NCBI GenBank assembly: GCA_017537965.1
Contig: JAFYJV010000019.1
Coordinates: forward strand, 1-45,346
Source of the DNA: Bacteroidales bacterium
Lineage (GTDB): Bacteria > Bacteroidota > Bacteroidia > Bacteroidales > F082
DNA: 45,346 nucleotides
Direction of reading: 5' to 3'
Shown one piece after another: positions 32,085-40,260 of this stretch. Every line of letters starts with the position of its first letter. Within the stretch, counting starts at the first letter, position 1. Under the pieces are notes generated by a model. The model saw nothing but the letters and a program-made list of their open reading frames with translations, ran no database searches and was not told where the DNA came from. Position numbers and translations under genes: made by a program.

Positions 32085-33047
32085 ATGTATAGTTCGGATA
32101 TTGAAGGAGCCAAAGCCCTTGTGGAGAAGTATGGGCGTTTGCGTGAAGAGATCGGCAAGGTGATCGTAGGGCAGGAGGATGTCATCCATCATACGGTGCT
32201 CTCTATTTTTTGCCAGGGTCATGTGCTGTTGGTGGGTGTGCCTGGCCTGGCGAAGACCTTGCTCGTAAACACCATCGGTCAAGTGCTTGGCTTGAGTTTT
32301 AGCCGTATACAATTCACTCCCGACCTGATGCCATCCGACATTGTCGGAACGGAGATTCTTGACGAGTCGCGCCAGTTCCGTTTCATCAAAGGCCCGGTTT
32401 TTGCCAATATCGTTTTGGCGGATGAGATCAACCGTACTCCTCCCAAGACCCAGGCTGCTTTACTGGAGGCTATGCAGGAGAAGAGCATCACTGTTTCGGG
32501 CAAGACATACCGTTTGCAGGAGCCGTTTTTCGTGTTGGCTACCCAGAACCCCATTGAGCAGGAAGGGACTTATCCGTTGCCGGAGGCGCAGTTGGACCGT
32601 TTCATGTTCAATTTGATGCTCGACTATCCTTCATACGAGGAGGAGGTGGAGATCGTCAAGAGCACTACTGTCGGCAAGGAGGTGAAGGTGGATCCTGTGC
32701 TGTCGCCTGAAGAGATCGTCTATTTCCAGCAGTTGGTGCGACGCGTGCCGGTCTCGGACCATGTGTATGAATATGCCGTGTCCTTGTCGGCCAAGACCCG
32801 TCCAGGAACGGATTCGGCGCATGAGTGGGCTAACCGTTTCTTGAGTTGGGGAGCTGGTCCGCGTGCCTCTCAGTACCTGATCATTGGTGCCAAGGCCAAT
32901 GCGTTGCTTTCGGGCAAGTATGCTCCTGACATCGAGGATGTGCGAAAAGTGGCTATCCCCATCTTGCGGCATCGTATCATACGAAACTACACCGCCGAGG
33001 CCGAGGGTATAAGCATTGAGGCCATTATCCAAGAACTGATGAGATAA
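32085..33047 (+). CDS. MoxR-family AAA+ ATPase
   Basis: 320 residues. MoxR ATPases act as chaperones or remodellers, usually with DUF58 and von Willebrand factor A proteins. Walker A is GVPGLAKT (near residue 50), Walker B VLADEINRTPPKTQAALLEAMQE (near 113), and sensor LATQNPIEQEGTYPLPEAQLDRF (near 150) is the family signature. The lid domain covers about residues 200-320. The usual partner genes do not follow; the next gene is on the other strand, so this copy is an orphan within the window. It has its own promoter and a hairpin after it. Confidence 0.92.
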   Translation: MYSSDIEGAKALVEKYGRLREEIGKVIVGQEDVIHHTVLSIFCQGHVLLVGVPGLAKTLLVNTIGQVLGLSFSRIQFTPDLMPSDIVGTEILDESRQFRFIKGPVFANIVLADEINRTPPKTQAALLEAMQEKSITVSGKTYRLQEPFFVLATQNPIEQEGTYPLPEAQLDRFMFNLMLDYPSYEEEVEIVKSTTVGKEVKVDPVLSPEEIVYFQQLVRRVPVSDHVYEYAVSLSAKTRPGTDSAHEWANRFLSWGAGPRASQYLIIGAKANALLSGKYAPDIEDVRKVAIPILRHRIIRNYTAEAEGISIEAIIQELMR

Positions 33048-33055
33048 ATAACAAA

Positions 33056-33081
33056 GGGAGGCCGGCTTTCGCCGGCCTCCC
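33056..33081. terminator. Bidirectional hairpin between moxR and the XRE gene
   Basis: GGGAGGCCGGC and GCCGGCCTCCC form a perfect 11-bp GC-rich stem with a TTTC loop. On the minus strand it is followed by a T-rich tail (TTTGTTATTTA), on the plus strand by none, so it suits the XRE gene better, but it may stop both convergent genes. Confidence 0.7.
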
Positions 33082-33109
33082 TGCGTATTCAGGATTGACC
33101 ATTAAAGGA

Positions 33110-33427
33110 TTAGATGCCTTGATTCGAGGAAATTCTTCTCTTGGCTTCTTTGGAGAAAATGGTGAAGAAGTCGCGATGCAGGATGATGGAGATGCGCATC
33201 AACAGCTCCGTGTCAATGTCCTGACGACGGAAGATGTTGTAAACGTTGGTGCGGTCACAATCCAGTTTGCGTGCCAGCCACGAAACGGTGCGTTCCTGGT
33301 TTTTCAATTCCTGTTGGATGGTGGTGCCGATAAAGATGGCGTTTTCATCACCTTCAGCTGCTTTAGCTCTCTTTGCTCTAGGCTTTCTAGTGCCTTTCTT
33401 GGTTTCTTTGATCTCGTTTGTTTCCAT
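33110..33427 (-). CDS. Small XRE-family helix-turn-helix protein
   Basis: 105 residues from the ATG at 33427; the longer open frame (to 33493) runs into the hairpin region and has no better start. The first 25 residues are very basic (KKGTRKPRAKRAKA), then a HTH domain covers about residues 38-95 (IQQELKNQERTVSWLARKLDCDRTNVYNIF, ending in LHRDFFTIFS), as in many Bacteroidota XRE regulators. It should bind DNA, with an extra basic tail that could add non-specific affinity. The target is unknown. A possible -7 box lies about 310 nt upstream, and the leader between holds a terminator-like hairpin, so expression may be controlled in the leader. Confidence 0.8.
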   Translation of the reverse strand: METNEIKETKKGTRKPRAKRAKAAEGDENAIFIGTTIQQELKNQERTVSWLARKLDCDRTNVYNIFRRQDIDTELLMRISIILHRDFFTIFSKEAKRRISSNQGI

Positions 33428-33461
33428 GGTCTTTTTGTAAGTTTTTGGCAATAGGCACCAC

Positions 33462-33540
33462 AAAAAAGATGTGGGATCACTATTCACGTTCACAAAAAGC
33501 CTAGGGAAAACTTGTTCATCTCATAGTGTGTCCCACATCT
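33462..33540 (-). terminator. Terminator-like hairpin (IR1) upstream of the XRE start
   Basis: On the minus strand AGATGTGGGA (33531-33540) pairs perfectly with TCCCACATCT (33467-33476), and ACTAT pairs with ATAGT (33479-33483) after a small internal loop; the loop is 39 nt. Six T follow at once (33467-33462), as in an intrinsic terminator. The XRE start codon is only 34 nt further on. Confidence 0.6.
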
Positions 33541-33643
33541 ATGTTTAGATGTAGTAGAACACTAGCTATATTGAGATTGGCCAAGTATTGAACCGATTCG
33601 ATTAAAGAAATGTTTCCTAGGCTTTTCTTTAACGTGAAATAGT
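33479..33643 (-). repeat. Imperfect inverted repeat (IR2) of about 33 nt
   Basis: The segment at 33479-33511 and the one at 33608-33643 are inverted copies: ACTAT-TCACGTT, a divergent part, then AAAAGCCTAGG. Four or five of its bases (33479-33483) are also used by IR1, so the two cannot form fully at the same time. The 165-bp block could also be read as a decayed MITE. Confidence 0.6.
33535..33552 (-). other. Small alternative hairpin inside the XRE leader
   Basis: ACATCT at 33547-33552 (minus strand) pairs perfectly with AGATGT at 33535-33540 over a 6-nt loop. AGATGT is the first half of the 5' arm of IR1, so this hairpin would compete with it. Confidence 0.45.
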
Positions 33644-33735
33644 CGCTAATGCCGTATTGATGTTATAATAATTAGTTGATTGTATCCTTTCTTGTATCTC
33701 TTTTTTTGTGCTTTCTTTATCTTTCTTATGCAATG

Positions 33736-33743
33736 CAAATATA
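33736..33743 (-). promoter_or_regulatory. Possible -7 element of the XRE gene
   Basis: TATATTTG on the minus strand matches TAnnTTTG exactly. It predicts a leader of about 300 nt. No TTTG is seen at -33, so the call is tentative. Confidence 0.45.
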
Positions 33744-33859
33744 GCAATTTCTAATTCATATTGCCGAGATAATAATAAAATTATTGAAAAAATGTCAAAT
33801 TATTGACGCAGACATTTATTATACAATATATTATAAATGTAATTTATTCTAATTCTAAA

Positions 33860-34528
33860 TTAGTCGTCAATGAGAAAAACGGCAATTTGCCTGGGACCGT
33901 GTACGCCAAAAACGAGGTTTTGTTCGATGTCATAGGTCCTTGTCATGCCAGTGAGTATGATGGCCTGAGAAATCTCGCTTTCGTCAAGGGTGCCGTTGAG
34001 GTTGTGGAGAGCTTCCTTGAGGCCGCTGACGATCTGGTCGGTGTGTGCCAAGATAAGGAGCACGTCGGCCTCTGTATAAGTGCGTCTTGAACGGGTGTCA
34101 AGGTCTGTCAAGAGGATGCTTCCCGTTTGGGCAATCAAATGCTGGCAGGAGGTGAAGGCGACGAGTTTTTGATGTTCTTCGCGTTGGCATTCATTGCTGT
34201 AAGCAATGCCGTATCGGTTCAGCAACTCTTGCATGGCGGGATGACTGCACCATAATGGCTCCCAGCCATTTTGTGGCGCCAATTGTTTCATGCACTCGCC
34301 AAATTCGGCTTCGTCTTCAAGGTAGATGAAGATGCCACCCATGTCCTTGAATTTCTGCACGAAGGTGATGGCATTGCCGTCTTCCTCCTTGATGGGCATC
34401 CAAGTGTCGGTCCTCAGGTCGATGTCCTTGAACATCGCCTCGGGCTTTTCGATGGTGGCGTTTCTCACCTTGGCAAGGATCTGCTCCTTGGTGGTGGTTC
34501 CTTTGTCTGAGCGCATTCTATCCTTCAT
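33860..34528 (-). CDS. LUD (LutC/YkgG-like) domain protein
   Basis: 222 residues of the LUD domain family, whose best-known members are LutB and LutC of lactate utilisation. The C-terminal half carries the family pattern (CQHLIAQTGSILLTD and GMTRTYDIEQNLVFGVHGPRQIAVFLID). The N-terminal half (about residues 1-90) is less conserved. LutC itself works with the Fe-S protein LutB and LutA; neither is in the window, so lactate oxidation is not implied. The start ATG (34528) overlaps ftsH by 11 nt; another ATG lies at 34516. The position after ftsH is conserved in Bacteroidales, as I recall. Confidence 0.82.
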   Translation of the reverse strand: MKDRMRSDKGTTTKEQILAKVRNATIEKPEAMFKDIDLRTDTWMPIKEEDGNAITFVQKFKDMGGIFIYLEDEAEFGECMKQLAPQNGWEPLWCSHPAMQELLNRYGIAYSNECQREEHQKLVAFTSCQHLIAQTGSILLTDLDTRSRRTYTEADVLLILAHTDQIVSGLKEALHNLNGTLDESEISQAIILTGMTRTYDIEQNLVFGVHGPRQIAVFLIDD

Positions 34529-36410
34529 GGTCCTCTAGTGTTTTGTCGTTATTGCCCCAAGGGCGTTTCCCGAAGATGAGTTCCAAGTCTTCGCCAAAGA
34601 TGACTTCCTTCTCAATCAGTTTCTCGGCCAATTGTGTCAAGCCGTCGCGGTGGCTGTTGAGGATGGAGAGTGCCTCTTGGTAGGCTTTTTCAACCAGTTT
34701 GCTCACCTCTTTGTCTATGATCTCAGCTGTCTTTTCGCTGTAAGGTTTGGTGAGGCTGTAGTCTTGTTGTCCGGTGGAGTCGTAGTAACTCAAGTTGCCG
34801 ATTTCCTCGTCGAGGCCGTAATAGGTCACCATGGCAAAAGCCTGTTTGGTGACCTTCTCCAAATCGGAGAGTGCTCCTGTGGAGATTTGGCCGAAGACGA
34901 CTTGTTCAGCAGCGCGGCCTCCCATGGTGGCGATCATCTCATGGTAAAGCTGCTCCTTGGTAGTGATCTGCCGCTCTTCGGGGAGATACCATGCGGCGCC
35001 CAGCGACTTGCCTCGGGGTACGATGGTCACCTTGACGAGCGGATGGGCGTATTGCAGCAGCCAACTGGTCGTCGCATGGCCAGCCTCGTGATAGGCGATG
35101 ACCTTCTTTTCGTCGGCGGTGATGATTTTGTTCTTCTTCTCCAGTCCTCCAATGATGCGGTCGATGGCATCCATGAAGTCCTGTTTGTCGATCGATTCCT
35201 TTCCTTTGCGGGCGGCCATCAATGCGGCTTCATTGCACACGTTGGCGATGTCGGCTCCTGAGAAGCCTGGTGTTTGCTTGGCCAGGAAATCGCGATCCAC
35301 ATCGGGACCGAGTTTCAGGTTGCGCATGTGGACTTCGAAGATCTCTTTCCTGCCGATCAGGTCGGGGAGCTCTACATAGATCTGGCGGTCGAAACGTCCT
35401 GCGCGCATCAGCGCTTTATCAAGGATGTCGGCACGGTTGGTGGCAGCGAGGACGATGACGCCTGAGTTGGTGCCGAAGCCGTCCATTTCGGTGAGCAGCT
35501 GGTTCAGCGTACTCTCCCGTTCGTCGTTGCCGCCGTTGATCGGGTTCTTCCCGCGTGCGCGTCCGATGGCGTCGATCTCATCGATGAAGATGATGCACGG
35601 CGACTTTTGCTTGGCGTTGTTGAAGAGGTCGCGTACTCTGGAGGCGCCAACACCGACGAACATCTCCACGAAATCGGATCCGGAGATGCTGAAGAATGGC
35701 ACGTTGGCTTCGCCAGCCACGCTCTTGGCCAGCAAGGTCTTGCCCGTTCCGGGAGGGCCTACCAAAAGGACACCCTTAGGGATCTTGCCGCCTAGCTTGG
35801 TGTATTTGTCGGGGTTTTTCAGGAAATCCACGATCTCCATGATCTCCACCTTGGCCTCTTCCAATCCCGCTACGTCCTTGAACGTCACGTTGATCGGCAC
35901 GTTGTCCTTGTCAAACAGCTGGGCTTTCGATTTCCCAATGTTGAAGATCTGACCACCACCTATGGAACCGCGTCCCATGCCACGCATGAGCACGATCCAA
36001 AAGACAATCAAGAGACCAAAAGGCAACAGAATGTTCAACAGCAAGTCCAATCCCCATCTCTTGTGCTCCACATTGGTGATATAGATGGGATCTTGGATGT
36101 CTTTTTCAAGCTGAACCTTTTCGACGGTCTCTTCAAAACGCTCCAATGAACCGATGCGATAAGTGTATTTGACTGTTTTCGGATCTTCTTTCGTGTAAAT
36201 CTCGGCGTTTTCCTTGTTGACCAGTTCGATCTTGGAAATCTCGCCTTTTTGCAGCAACTCAATGAGTTGTCCCATCTCGATTTCCTCCCGAGGGGTCTCG
36301 TCCTTACCGGAAAAATACAATGCGAACAATATCACAGTCAGGATGACATAGATCCAGTAGAAATTGAATCTTTTCTTGCCTCCTGGCTTGGGCTTTTGAA
36401 ACTCTTCCAT
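34518..36410 (-). CDS. ftsH: ATP-dependent zinc metalloprotease FtsH
   Basis: 630 residues. FtsH is a membrane-bound hexameric protease that degrades misfolded and short-lived membrane and cytoplasmic proteins. Two membrane segments (about residues 17-34 and 121-142) flank a periplasmic domain. The AAA+ domain has Walker A GPPGTGKT (218-225), Walker [12 protein letters not shown] (273-283) and the second region of homology ([21 protein letters not shown], about 323-343). The zinc protease site is HEAGH (441-445). The C-terminal region is intact. It lies between rsfS (20 nt) and the LUD gene (11-nt overlap), forming one operon with them. Confidence 0.97.
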   Translation of the reverse strand: MEEFQKPKPGGKKRFNFYWIYVILTVILFALYFSGKDETPREEIEMGQLIELLQKGEISKIELVNKENAEIYTKEDPKTVKYTYRIGSLERFEETVEKVQLEKDIQDPIYITNVEHKRWGLDLLLNILLPFGLLIVFWIVLMRGMGRGSIGGGQIFNIGKSKAQLFDKDNVPINVTFKDVAGLEEAKVEIMEIVDFLKNPDKYTKLGGKIPKGVLLVGPPGTGKTLLAKSVAGEANVPFFSISGSDFVEMFVGVGASRVRDLFNNAKQKSPCIIFIDEIDAIGRARGKNPINGGNDERESTLNQLLTEMDGFGTNSGVIVLAATNRADILDKALMRAGRFDRQIYVELPDLIGRKEIFEVHMRNLKLGPDVDRDFLAKQTPGFSGADIANVCNEAALMAARKGKESIDKQDFMDAIDRIIGGLEKKNKIITADEKKVIAYHEAGHATTSWLLQYAHPLVKVTIVPRGKSLGAAWYLPEERQITTKEQLYHEMIATMGGRAAEQVVFGQISTGALSDLEKVTKQAFAMVTYYGLDEEIGNLSYYDSTGQQDYSLTKPYSEKTAEIIDKEVSKLVEKAYQEALSILNSHRDGLTQLAEKLIEKEVIFGEDLELIFGKRPWGNNDKTLEDHEG

Positions 36411-36430
36411 AAATCAAATGTGTAACTGGG

Positions 36431-36805
36431 TTAATCCTCCTCTTTCACGATCCGTTCTGCATCCGCCCATAGCTCTTCCAATTGGTAGAAGCTTCGCGCC
36501 TGTTGCAGGAAGATGTGAACCACGACATCAACGAAGTCGATCAGGATCCATTCGGTGTTGTCTTTCCCCTCAATGTGGTAGGGTTTAGTCTTCGTCTTTT
36601 CTCTTACCAAATCGACGACCTTGTCGGCAATGGCTTCCACCTGGACCTTCGTGGCAGCATGACAGATCACGAAAAAGTCGGTCACTGCTGTTCCTGTCTC
36701 CCTTAAATCCAAGGTGACGATCTCTTTCCCTTTGACGGAATCCATGGCTTCGACCACTGTTGCCACAATCTCTGCTGTATTATCGGACTGATGCCTAATT
36801 CTCAT
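36431..36805 (-). CDS. rsfS: Ribosomal silencing factor RsfS
   Basis: 124 residues. RsfS (RsfA, Iojap family) binds uL14 on the 50S subunit and blocks joining with the 30S during starvation. The family motifs are VTLDLRETGTAVTDFFVICHA, QVEAIADKVVDLVREK and EWILIDFVDVVVHIF, all in the usual order. It is the first gene of the rsfS-ftsH-LUD operon, with a -7 box 28 nt upstream of the ATG. Confidence 0.93.
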   Translation of the reverse strand: MRIRHQSDNTAEIVATVVEAMDSVKGKEIVTLDLRETGTAVTDFFVICHAATKVQVEAIADKVVDLVREKTKTKPYHIEGKDNTEWILIDFVDVVVHIFLQQARSFYQLEELWADAERIVKEED

Positions 36806-36833
36806 GTTGATCTATTTTTTCATAATTAAACTA

Positions 36834-36841
36834 CAAAAATA
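36834..36841 (-). promoter_or_regulatory. -7 promoter element for rsfS-ftsH-LUD
   Basis: TATTTTTG on the minus strand fits TAnnTTTG and ends 28 nt before the rsfS ATG. Confidence 0.55.
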
Positions 36842-36894
36842 CACAAATAGTTTGATTCCAGCCATTTTTTTGATCGGATATGGCAAAAAATGCC

Positions 36895-36902
36895 TATTTT
36901 CG
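36895..36902 (+). promoter_or_regulatory. Possible -7 element for the kdsC-like gene
   Basis: TATTTTCG differs from TAnnTTTG by one base; TTTG stands at 36869-36872 with a 22-nt spacer. It lies 22 nt before the ATG at 36925. Confidence 0.4.
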
Positions 36903-36924
36903 TGCTTCAAAAAACGAATTCAAT

Positions 36925-37446
36925 ATGGATGATAATAAGGCTTTGTTGTCACAGGTTACCACTTTTATCTTCGACTATGACGGTGTGATGACAGATGGAA
37001 CGGTGTATATGGACAGCCACGGCGATCCGCTCCGCACTTCGAATGTGAAGGATGGCTATGCGTTGCAGCTGGCTTGCAAACTGGGTTACCACGTGGCGGT
37101 CATCTCTGGAGCAGTCTGCACCAACATCACGAAACGGATGAATTCCCTTGGCGTGCAAGATGTGTTTATCGGCGTTCCCGACAAGGTGGTGAAGTTGGAG
37201 GAATACATGGCGCTGCATCGGCTCCGTCCGGAGCAGGTCGTCTTCATGGGAGACGACATCCCGGATCTCCGGGTGATGCAGCGCGTTGGAATCCCAGCCT
37301 GTCCTGCCGACGCTGCCGATGAGGTCAAGGCTATCAGTGTCTTTGTCAGCAGCCGTCCCGGCGGAAAAGGATGTGTTCGCGATATCATCGAGCAGACACT
37401 CAAGGCGCAGGGGAAATGGATGACAGCAGAAGCCTATTCATGGTAA
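36925..37446 (+). CDS. kdsC: KdsC-like HAD phosphatase (KDO-8-phosphate phosphatase type)
   Basis: 173 residues from the ATG at 36925; the longer frame (36880) starts ahead of the probable promoter. This is the small, capless C0-type HAD family that makes KDO for lipopolysaccharide. Motif I is FDYDGVMTDG (residues about 16-25, nucleophile Asp17), motif II ISG, and the last motif MGDDIPDLRVM. KdsC forms a tetramer in which neighbours supply the lid. The related YrbI and NeuA-linked phosphatases look alike, so the exact substrate is inferred. The stop overlaps the 5' region of maf, and lpxB lies further along the same strand, so an LPS role fits. Confidence 0.85.
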   Translation: MDDNKALLSQVTTFIFDYDGVMTDGTVYMDSHGDPLRTSNVKDGYALQLACKLGYHVAVISGAVCTNITKRMNSLGVQDVFIGVPDKVVKLEEYMALHRLRPEQVVFMGDDIPDLRVMQRVGIPACPADAADEVKAISVFVSSRPGGKGCVRDIIEQTLKAQGKWMTAEAYSW

Positions 37447-37457
37447 ATGACAATGAT

Positions 37458-38039
37458 ATGATCTTAGATGCTTTGAATCGTTATTCGGTGGTCCTCGCCT
37501 CCAAGTCCCCCCGCCGACAGGAGCTGCTGAAAGGGATGGGGGTGTGTTTTGTCTGCATGACCAAGGAGACTCCCGAGTCGTATCCCGAGATGCCTTTCGA
37601 CCAAGTCCCCGAATACCTCAGCTTGCAGAAGTCGCTGGCGTTTTCAGATGCGGAATTGCCCGAGAATTACCTGCTTATCACCGCCGACACGGTGGTGATT
37701 GCCGAGAACGAGATCCTTGGGAAACCACGTGACCGAGAGGATGCTATCAGGATGCTGCAACTCCTGTCGGATAGGACACATCATGTGGTTACTGGCGTCA
37801 CGGTGCGTTCACGAGCCAAGACGGAGACCTTCTCCGTGACGTCACAGGTAACCTTCGCCCGCCTCGACCTTGAGGAGATGGACTATTATGTCGATAGCTA
37901 TCGCCCTTACGACAAGGCGGGCGCCTACGGCATCCAAGAGTGGATCGGCTATGTCGGCATCTCGGGTCTCGAAGGCTCTTTCTATAATGTCATGGGACTG
38001 CCGACCCGCAGGTTGTACCAGACCTTGAAAGGTTTTTGA
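37458..38039 (+). CDS. maf: Maf-like nucleotide pyrophosphatase
   Basis: 193 residues from the ATG at 37458, which gives the family N-terminus (MILDALNRYSVVLASKSPRRQELL); an upstream ATG at 37440 would overlap the previous gene by 7 nt. Maf proteins hydrolyse non-canonical or certain canonical nucleoside triphosphates. The motif LASKSPRRQELL binds the phosphates, TADTVV (near residue 74) carries the catalytic Asp, and DKAGAYGIQ (near 155) is conserved. It was first known as an inhibitor of septum formation. It lies between kdsC and surE, and surE has its own promoter. Confidence 0.92.
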   Translation: MILDALNRYSVVLASKSPRRQELLKGMGVCFVCMTKETPESYPEMPFDQVPEYLSLQKSLAFSDAELPENYLLITADTVVIAENEILGKPRDREDAIRMLQLLSDRTHHVVTGVTVRSRAKTETFSVTSQVTFARLDLEEMDYYVDSYRPYDKAGAYGIQEWIGYVGISGLEGSFYNVMGLPTRRLYQTLKGF

Positions 38040-38054
38040 TCCACTGCGATCTGT

Positions 38055-38084
38055 TTTGTGATTCCGAAAAATGGACTATCTTTG
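38055..38084 (+). promoter_or_regulatory. Promoter of surE with -33 and -7 boxes
   Basis: TTTG at 38055-38058, an 18-nt spacer, then TATCTTTG at 38077-38084. This is the most complete consensus promoter in the window. The -7 box ends 15 nt before the surE ATG. Confidence 0.75.
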
Positions 38085-38099
38085 CAAAAAGTTTTTTCG

Positions 38100-38900
38100 A
38101 TGAATACGACCCGACCACTGATTCTTGTCACCAACGACGACGGCTACCAGGCCAAAGGCTTGAAGAAGCTGGTGTCGCTGATGAGGCCTTTGGGAGAAGT
38201 GGTGGTCATCTCCACCAACCAGCCAATGTCGGCTAAAGGCCATTCCATCACAACGACTCCCACCTTGTCGGCGACTCTTGTCAATGTGGAGCCTGGGTTT
38301 AAGGAATACGTTTGCAACGGCACGCCTGTCGATTGTGTGAAGATCGGCTATCAGTGGCTGCTTGACCGTATACCCGATCTGGTGGTCTCGGGGGTGAACC
38401 ACGGCAGCAACGCCTCTACCAACGTCATCTATTCGGGTACCATGGGTGCCGCCATAGAGGCATGCATGGACGGCATCAACGCTATCGGTTTCAGCCTTGA
38501 CTGCTATGATCCTGATGCCGACTTCGACCATCTTGACGATGCCATCGTGGCGATCACCAAGGAGGTGCTGGACAAGGGACTTCCAGACGGCGTTTGTCTT
38601 AACGTGAACTTCCCCAAGCGGAGCGAGACGCCTTTCAAAGGTTTGAAGGTGTGCCGACAAGCGAAGGCGAAATGGGTAGAGGCCTATAGCGAATGCCAGA
38701 GCGAGACGGGAGGGACTTGCCTGAAGCTGGGAGGCGCGTTCATTTTCGAGGATAGCGGAGGCGACACGGATTACGAGGCTTTGCAGGACAACTACATCTC
38801 GCTGGTGCCCACGCATTTCGACCTTACAGCCAAACAATATATGGAACCGATGCGACGTTTTGAAAATTTAGTTTTTAATAATCATGAGAATCAAGGATAA
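38100..38900 (+). CDS. surE: 5'-nucleotidase SurE
   Basis: 266 residues from the ATG at 38100; the frame opens earlier (38058), but that part lies inside the promoter. SurE is a metal-dependent nucleoside monophosphatase found in many bacteria and active in stationary phase. The N-terminal ILVTNDDGYQAKGL holds the metal-binding Asp13 and Asp14 pair. SGVNHGSNASTNVIYSGTMGAA (near residue 95) is the other family motif. The 3' end overlaps the next gene by 17 nt, suggesting coupled expression of surE, the small membrane protein and lpxB. Confidence 0.93.
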   Translation: MNTTRPLILVTNDDGYQAKGLKKLVSLMRPLGEVVVISTNQPMSAKGHSITTTPTLSATLVNVEPGFKEYVCNGTPVDCVKIGYQWLLDRIPDLVVSGVNHGSNASTNVIYSGTMGAAIEACMDGINAIGFSLDCYDPDADFDHLDDAIVAITKEVLDKGLPDGVCLNVNFPKRSETPFKGLKVCRQAKAKWVEAYSECQSETGGTCLKLGGAFIFEDSGGDTDYEALQDNYISLVPTHFDLTAKQYMEPMRRFENLVFNNHENQG

Positions 38901-39129
38901 TTTCTGGCTGGGACTCCTGATCGGTGCAGCAGTATTCGCGCTCTGCTTCCTTCTGCTTTCGCTGATCCCGTGGGGCGAAGCCTATACAAGAGCACCTTAT
39001 CTGCTTGCCTTCATCCCGGGTGTCGTCCTCTTTAGGATGGCCATGGTGAAATGGAATTTGGAACGCTGTGGCAAAGGCATCCTTGTGGTGACTTTTGTGG
39101 GCATGTTGCTGGTGTTCTTCCTGATCTGA
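38884..39129 (+). CDS. Small hydrophobic membrane protein
   Basis: 81 residues with three hydrophobic stretches (about 8-28, 38-52 and 64-81): LGLLIGAAVFALCFLLLSL, YLLAFIPGVVLF and ILVVTFVGMLLVFFLI. I do not recognise a family by name. It overlaps the surE stop by 17 nt and is 15 nt from lpxB. A similar small gene between surE and lpxB is, as I recall, kept in Bacteroidales, so it may help lipid A synthesis at the membrane; that role is an inference from place only. Confidence 0.7.
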   Translation: MRIKDNFWLGLLIGAAVFALCFLLLSLIPWGEAYTRAPYLLAFIPGVVLFRMAMVKWNLERCGKGILVVTFVGMLLVFFLI

Positions 39130-39144
39130 TAGAATGACTGAGCA

Positions 39145-40260
39145 ATGAAATACTATATCATAGCAGGGGAAGCCTCGGGCGATCTCCATGCTGCCAACCT
39201 GATGGCGGAGATCCGCAAAAAAGATCCCAAGGCGGAGTTCAGGGCATGGGGTGGCGATCGGATGAAGAAACAAGGGGCTACCCTCGTAAAACACTATCGG
39301 CATACAGCTTTCATGGGTTTTGTCGAAGTCGCAGCCAACTTGCGCAAGGTGTTGGGCAATATCGCTGAATGCAAGAAAGACTTGCTGACATACCAACCTG
39401 ACGTTTTGATCTTGGTTGACTATCCGGGCTTCAACCTTCGTATTGCGAAGTTCGCCCACAAAAACCATCTGAAGGTATGTTATTACATCTCACCTCAGAT
39501 TTGGGCTTGGAAACGGCATAGGGTCCATGCCATTAAGAAAAACGTTGACAAGATGCTGGTCATCCTTCCTTTCGAGGAACATTTCTATAAAGAATATGGC
39601 GTGAATGTCAACTTTGTAGGACATCCTCTCCTTGATGAGTTGGCAAAGCTTGAACCGGCTTCTCGTCATGGGTTCGTGCGGCGTAACAACCTCTCGGAGA
39701 AACGCGAGATCATCGCCTTGCTCCCCGGTAGCCGCAAACAGGAGGTGGAAAGGATGCTCGGCACCATGCTGAAAGTCATCCCTCATTTTCCGCAATACCA
39801 GTTCGTTATCGCTGGCGTGTCGTCGCTCGAAAAGAACGTATATCTTCACTGGATTGGTGACGTTGACGTCCGTTTGATTGAGGACCAGACCTACGAACTA
39901 TTACAGAACGCCAGTGCCGCCCTGGTGACTTCGGGTACTGCTACCCTTGAGACCGCCTTGCTTTCCGTTCCGGAAGTGGTGTGCTATAAAGCCAACGGAC
40001 TATCCTATCACATTGCCAAGAGTTTGATAAAGGTTCGCTTCATTAGTCTGGTCAACCTGATCATGGATCGTGAGGTGGTCAAGGAGTTGATACAGGGCGA
40101 TTTCAACGAGGAGAATCTTACCAAGGAGCTGGAAAGACTCTTGTCTGATCCCAAGCGTCAGCGCAGGATGTTGGAAGATCTGGATGTGCTCAAGGAACGG
40201 CTAGGCAATTCAGGCGCCTCGGAGAAAGCTGCAGATGTAATAATATCAATGATAAAATAA
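39145..40260 (+). CDS. lpxB: Lipid-A-disaccharide synthase
   Basis: 371 residues, the usual length. LpxB (glycosyltransferase family 19) joins UDP-2,3-diacylglucosamine and 2,3-diacylglucosamine-1-phosphate to form the lipid A disaccharide, at the cytoplasmic face of the inner membrane. IAGEASGDLHAA opens the protein (residues about 5-16), YISPQIWAWKRHRV is at about 114-127, LLPGSRKQEVERM at about 193-205, and TSGTATLETALLSVPEVVCYK at about 260-280 is the donor-binding loop. All signature motifs are intact. The upstream small gene is 15 nt away. Confidence 0.96.
   Translation: MKYYIIAGEASGDLHAANLMAEIRKKDPKAEFRAWGGDRMKKQGATLVKHYRHTAFMGFVEVAANLRKVLGNIAECKKDLLTYQPDVLILVDYPGFNLRIAKFAHKNHLKVCYYISPQIWAWKRHRVHAIKKNVDKMLVILPFEEHFYKEYGVNVNFVGHPLLDELAKLEPASRHGFVRRNNLSEKREIIALLPGSRKQEVERMLGTMLKVIPHFPQYQFVIAGVSSLEKNVYLHWIGDVDVRLIEDQTYELLQNASAALVTSGTATLETALLSVPEVVCYKANGLSYHIAKSLIKVRFISLVNLIMDREVVKELIQGDFNEENLTKELERLLSDPKRQRRMLEDLDVLKERLGNSGASEKAADVIISMIK

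Larger units (their letters stand above)
33428..33859. other. 432-nt non-coding gap, leader of the XRE gene
   Basis: No gene is seen here; the open frame in this stretch is a by-product of the LUD gene on the opposite strand. The minus-strand reading holds a likely promoter (33736-33743), an inverted-repeat region (33467-33643) and a T tract. The rest, toward 33859, is AT-rich with no further structure that I can support. Confidence 0.6.

Noticed and set aside
33803-34090. 95-residue plus-strand open frame after the XRE leader
   Set aside because: Most of it is antisense to the LUD gene, and it shows no motif or promoter.
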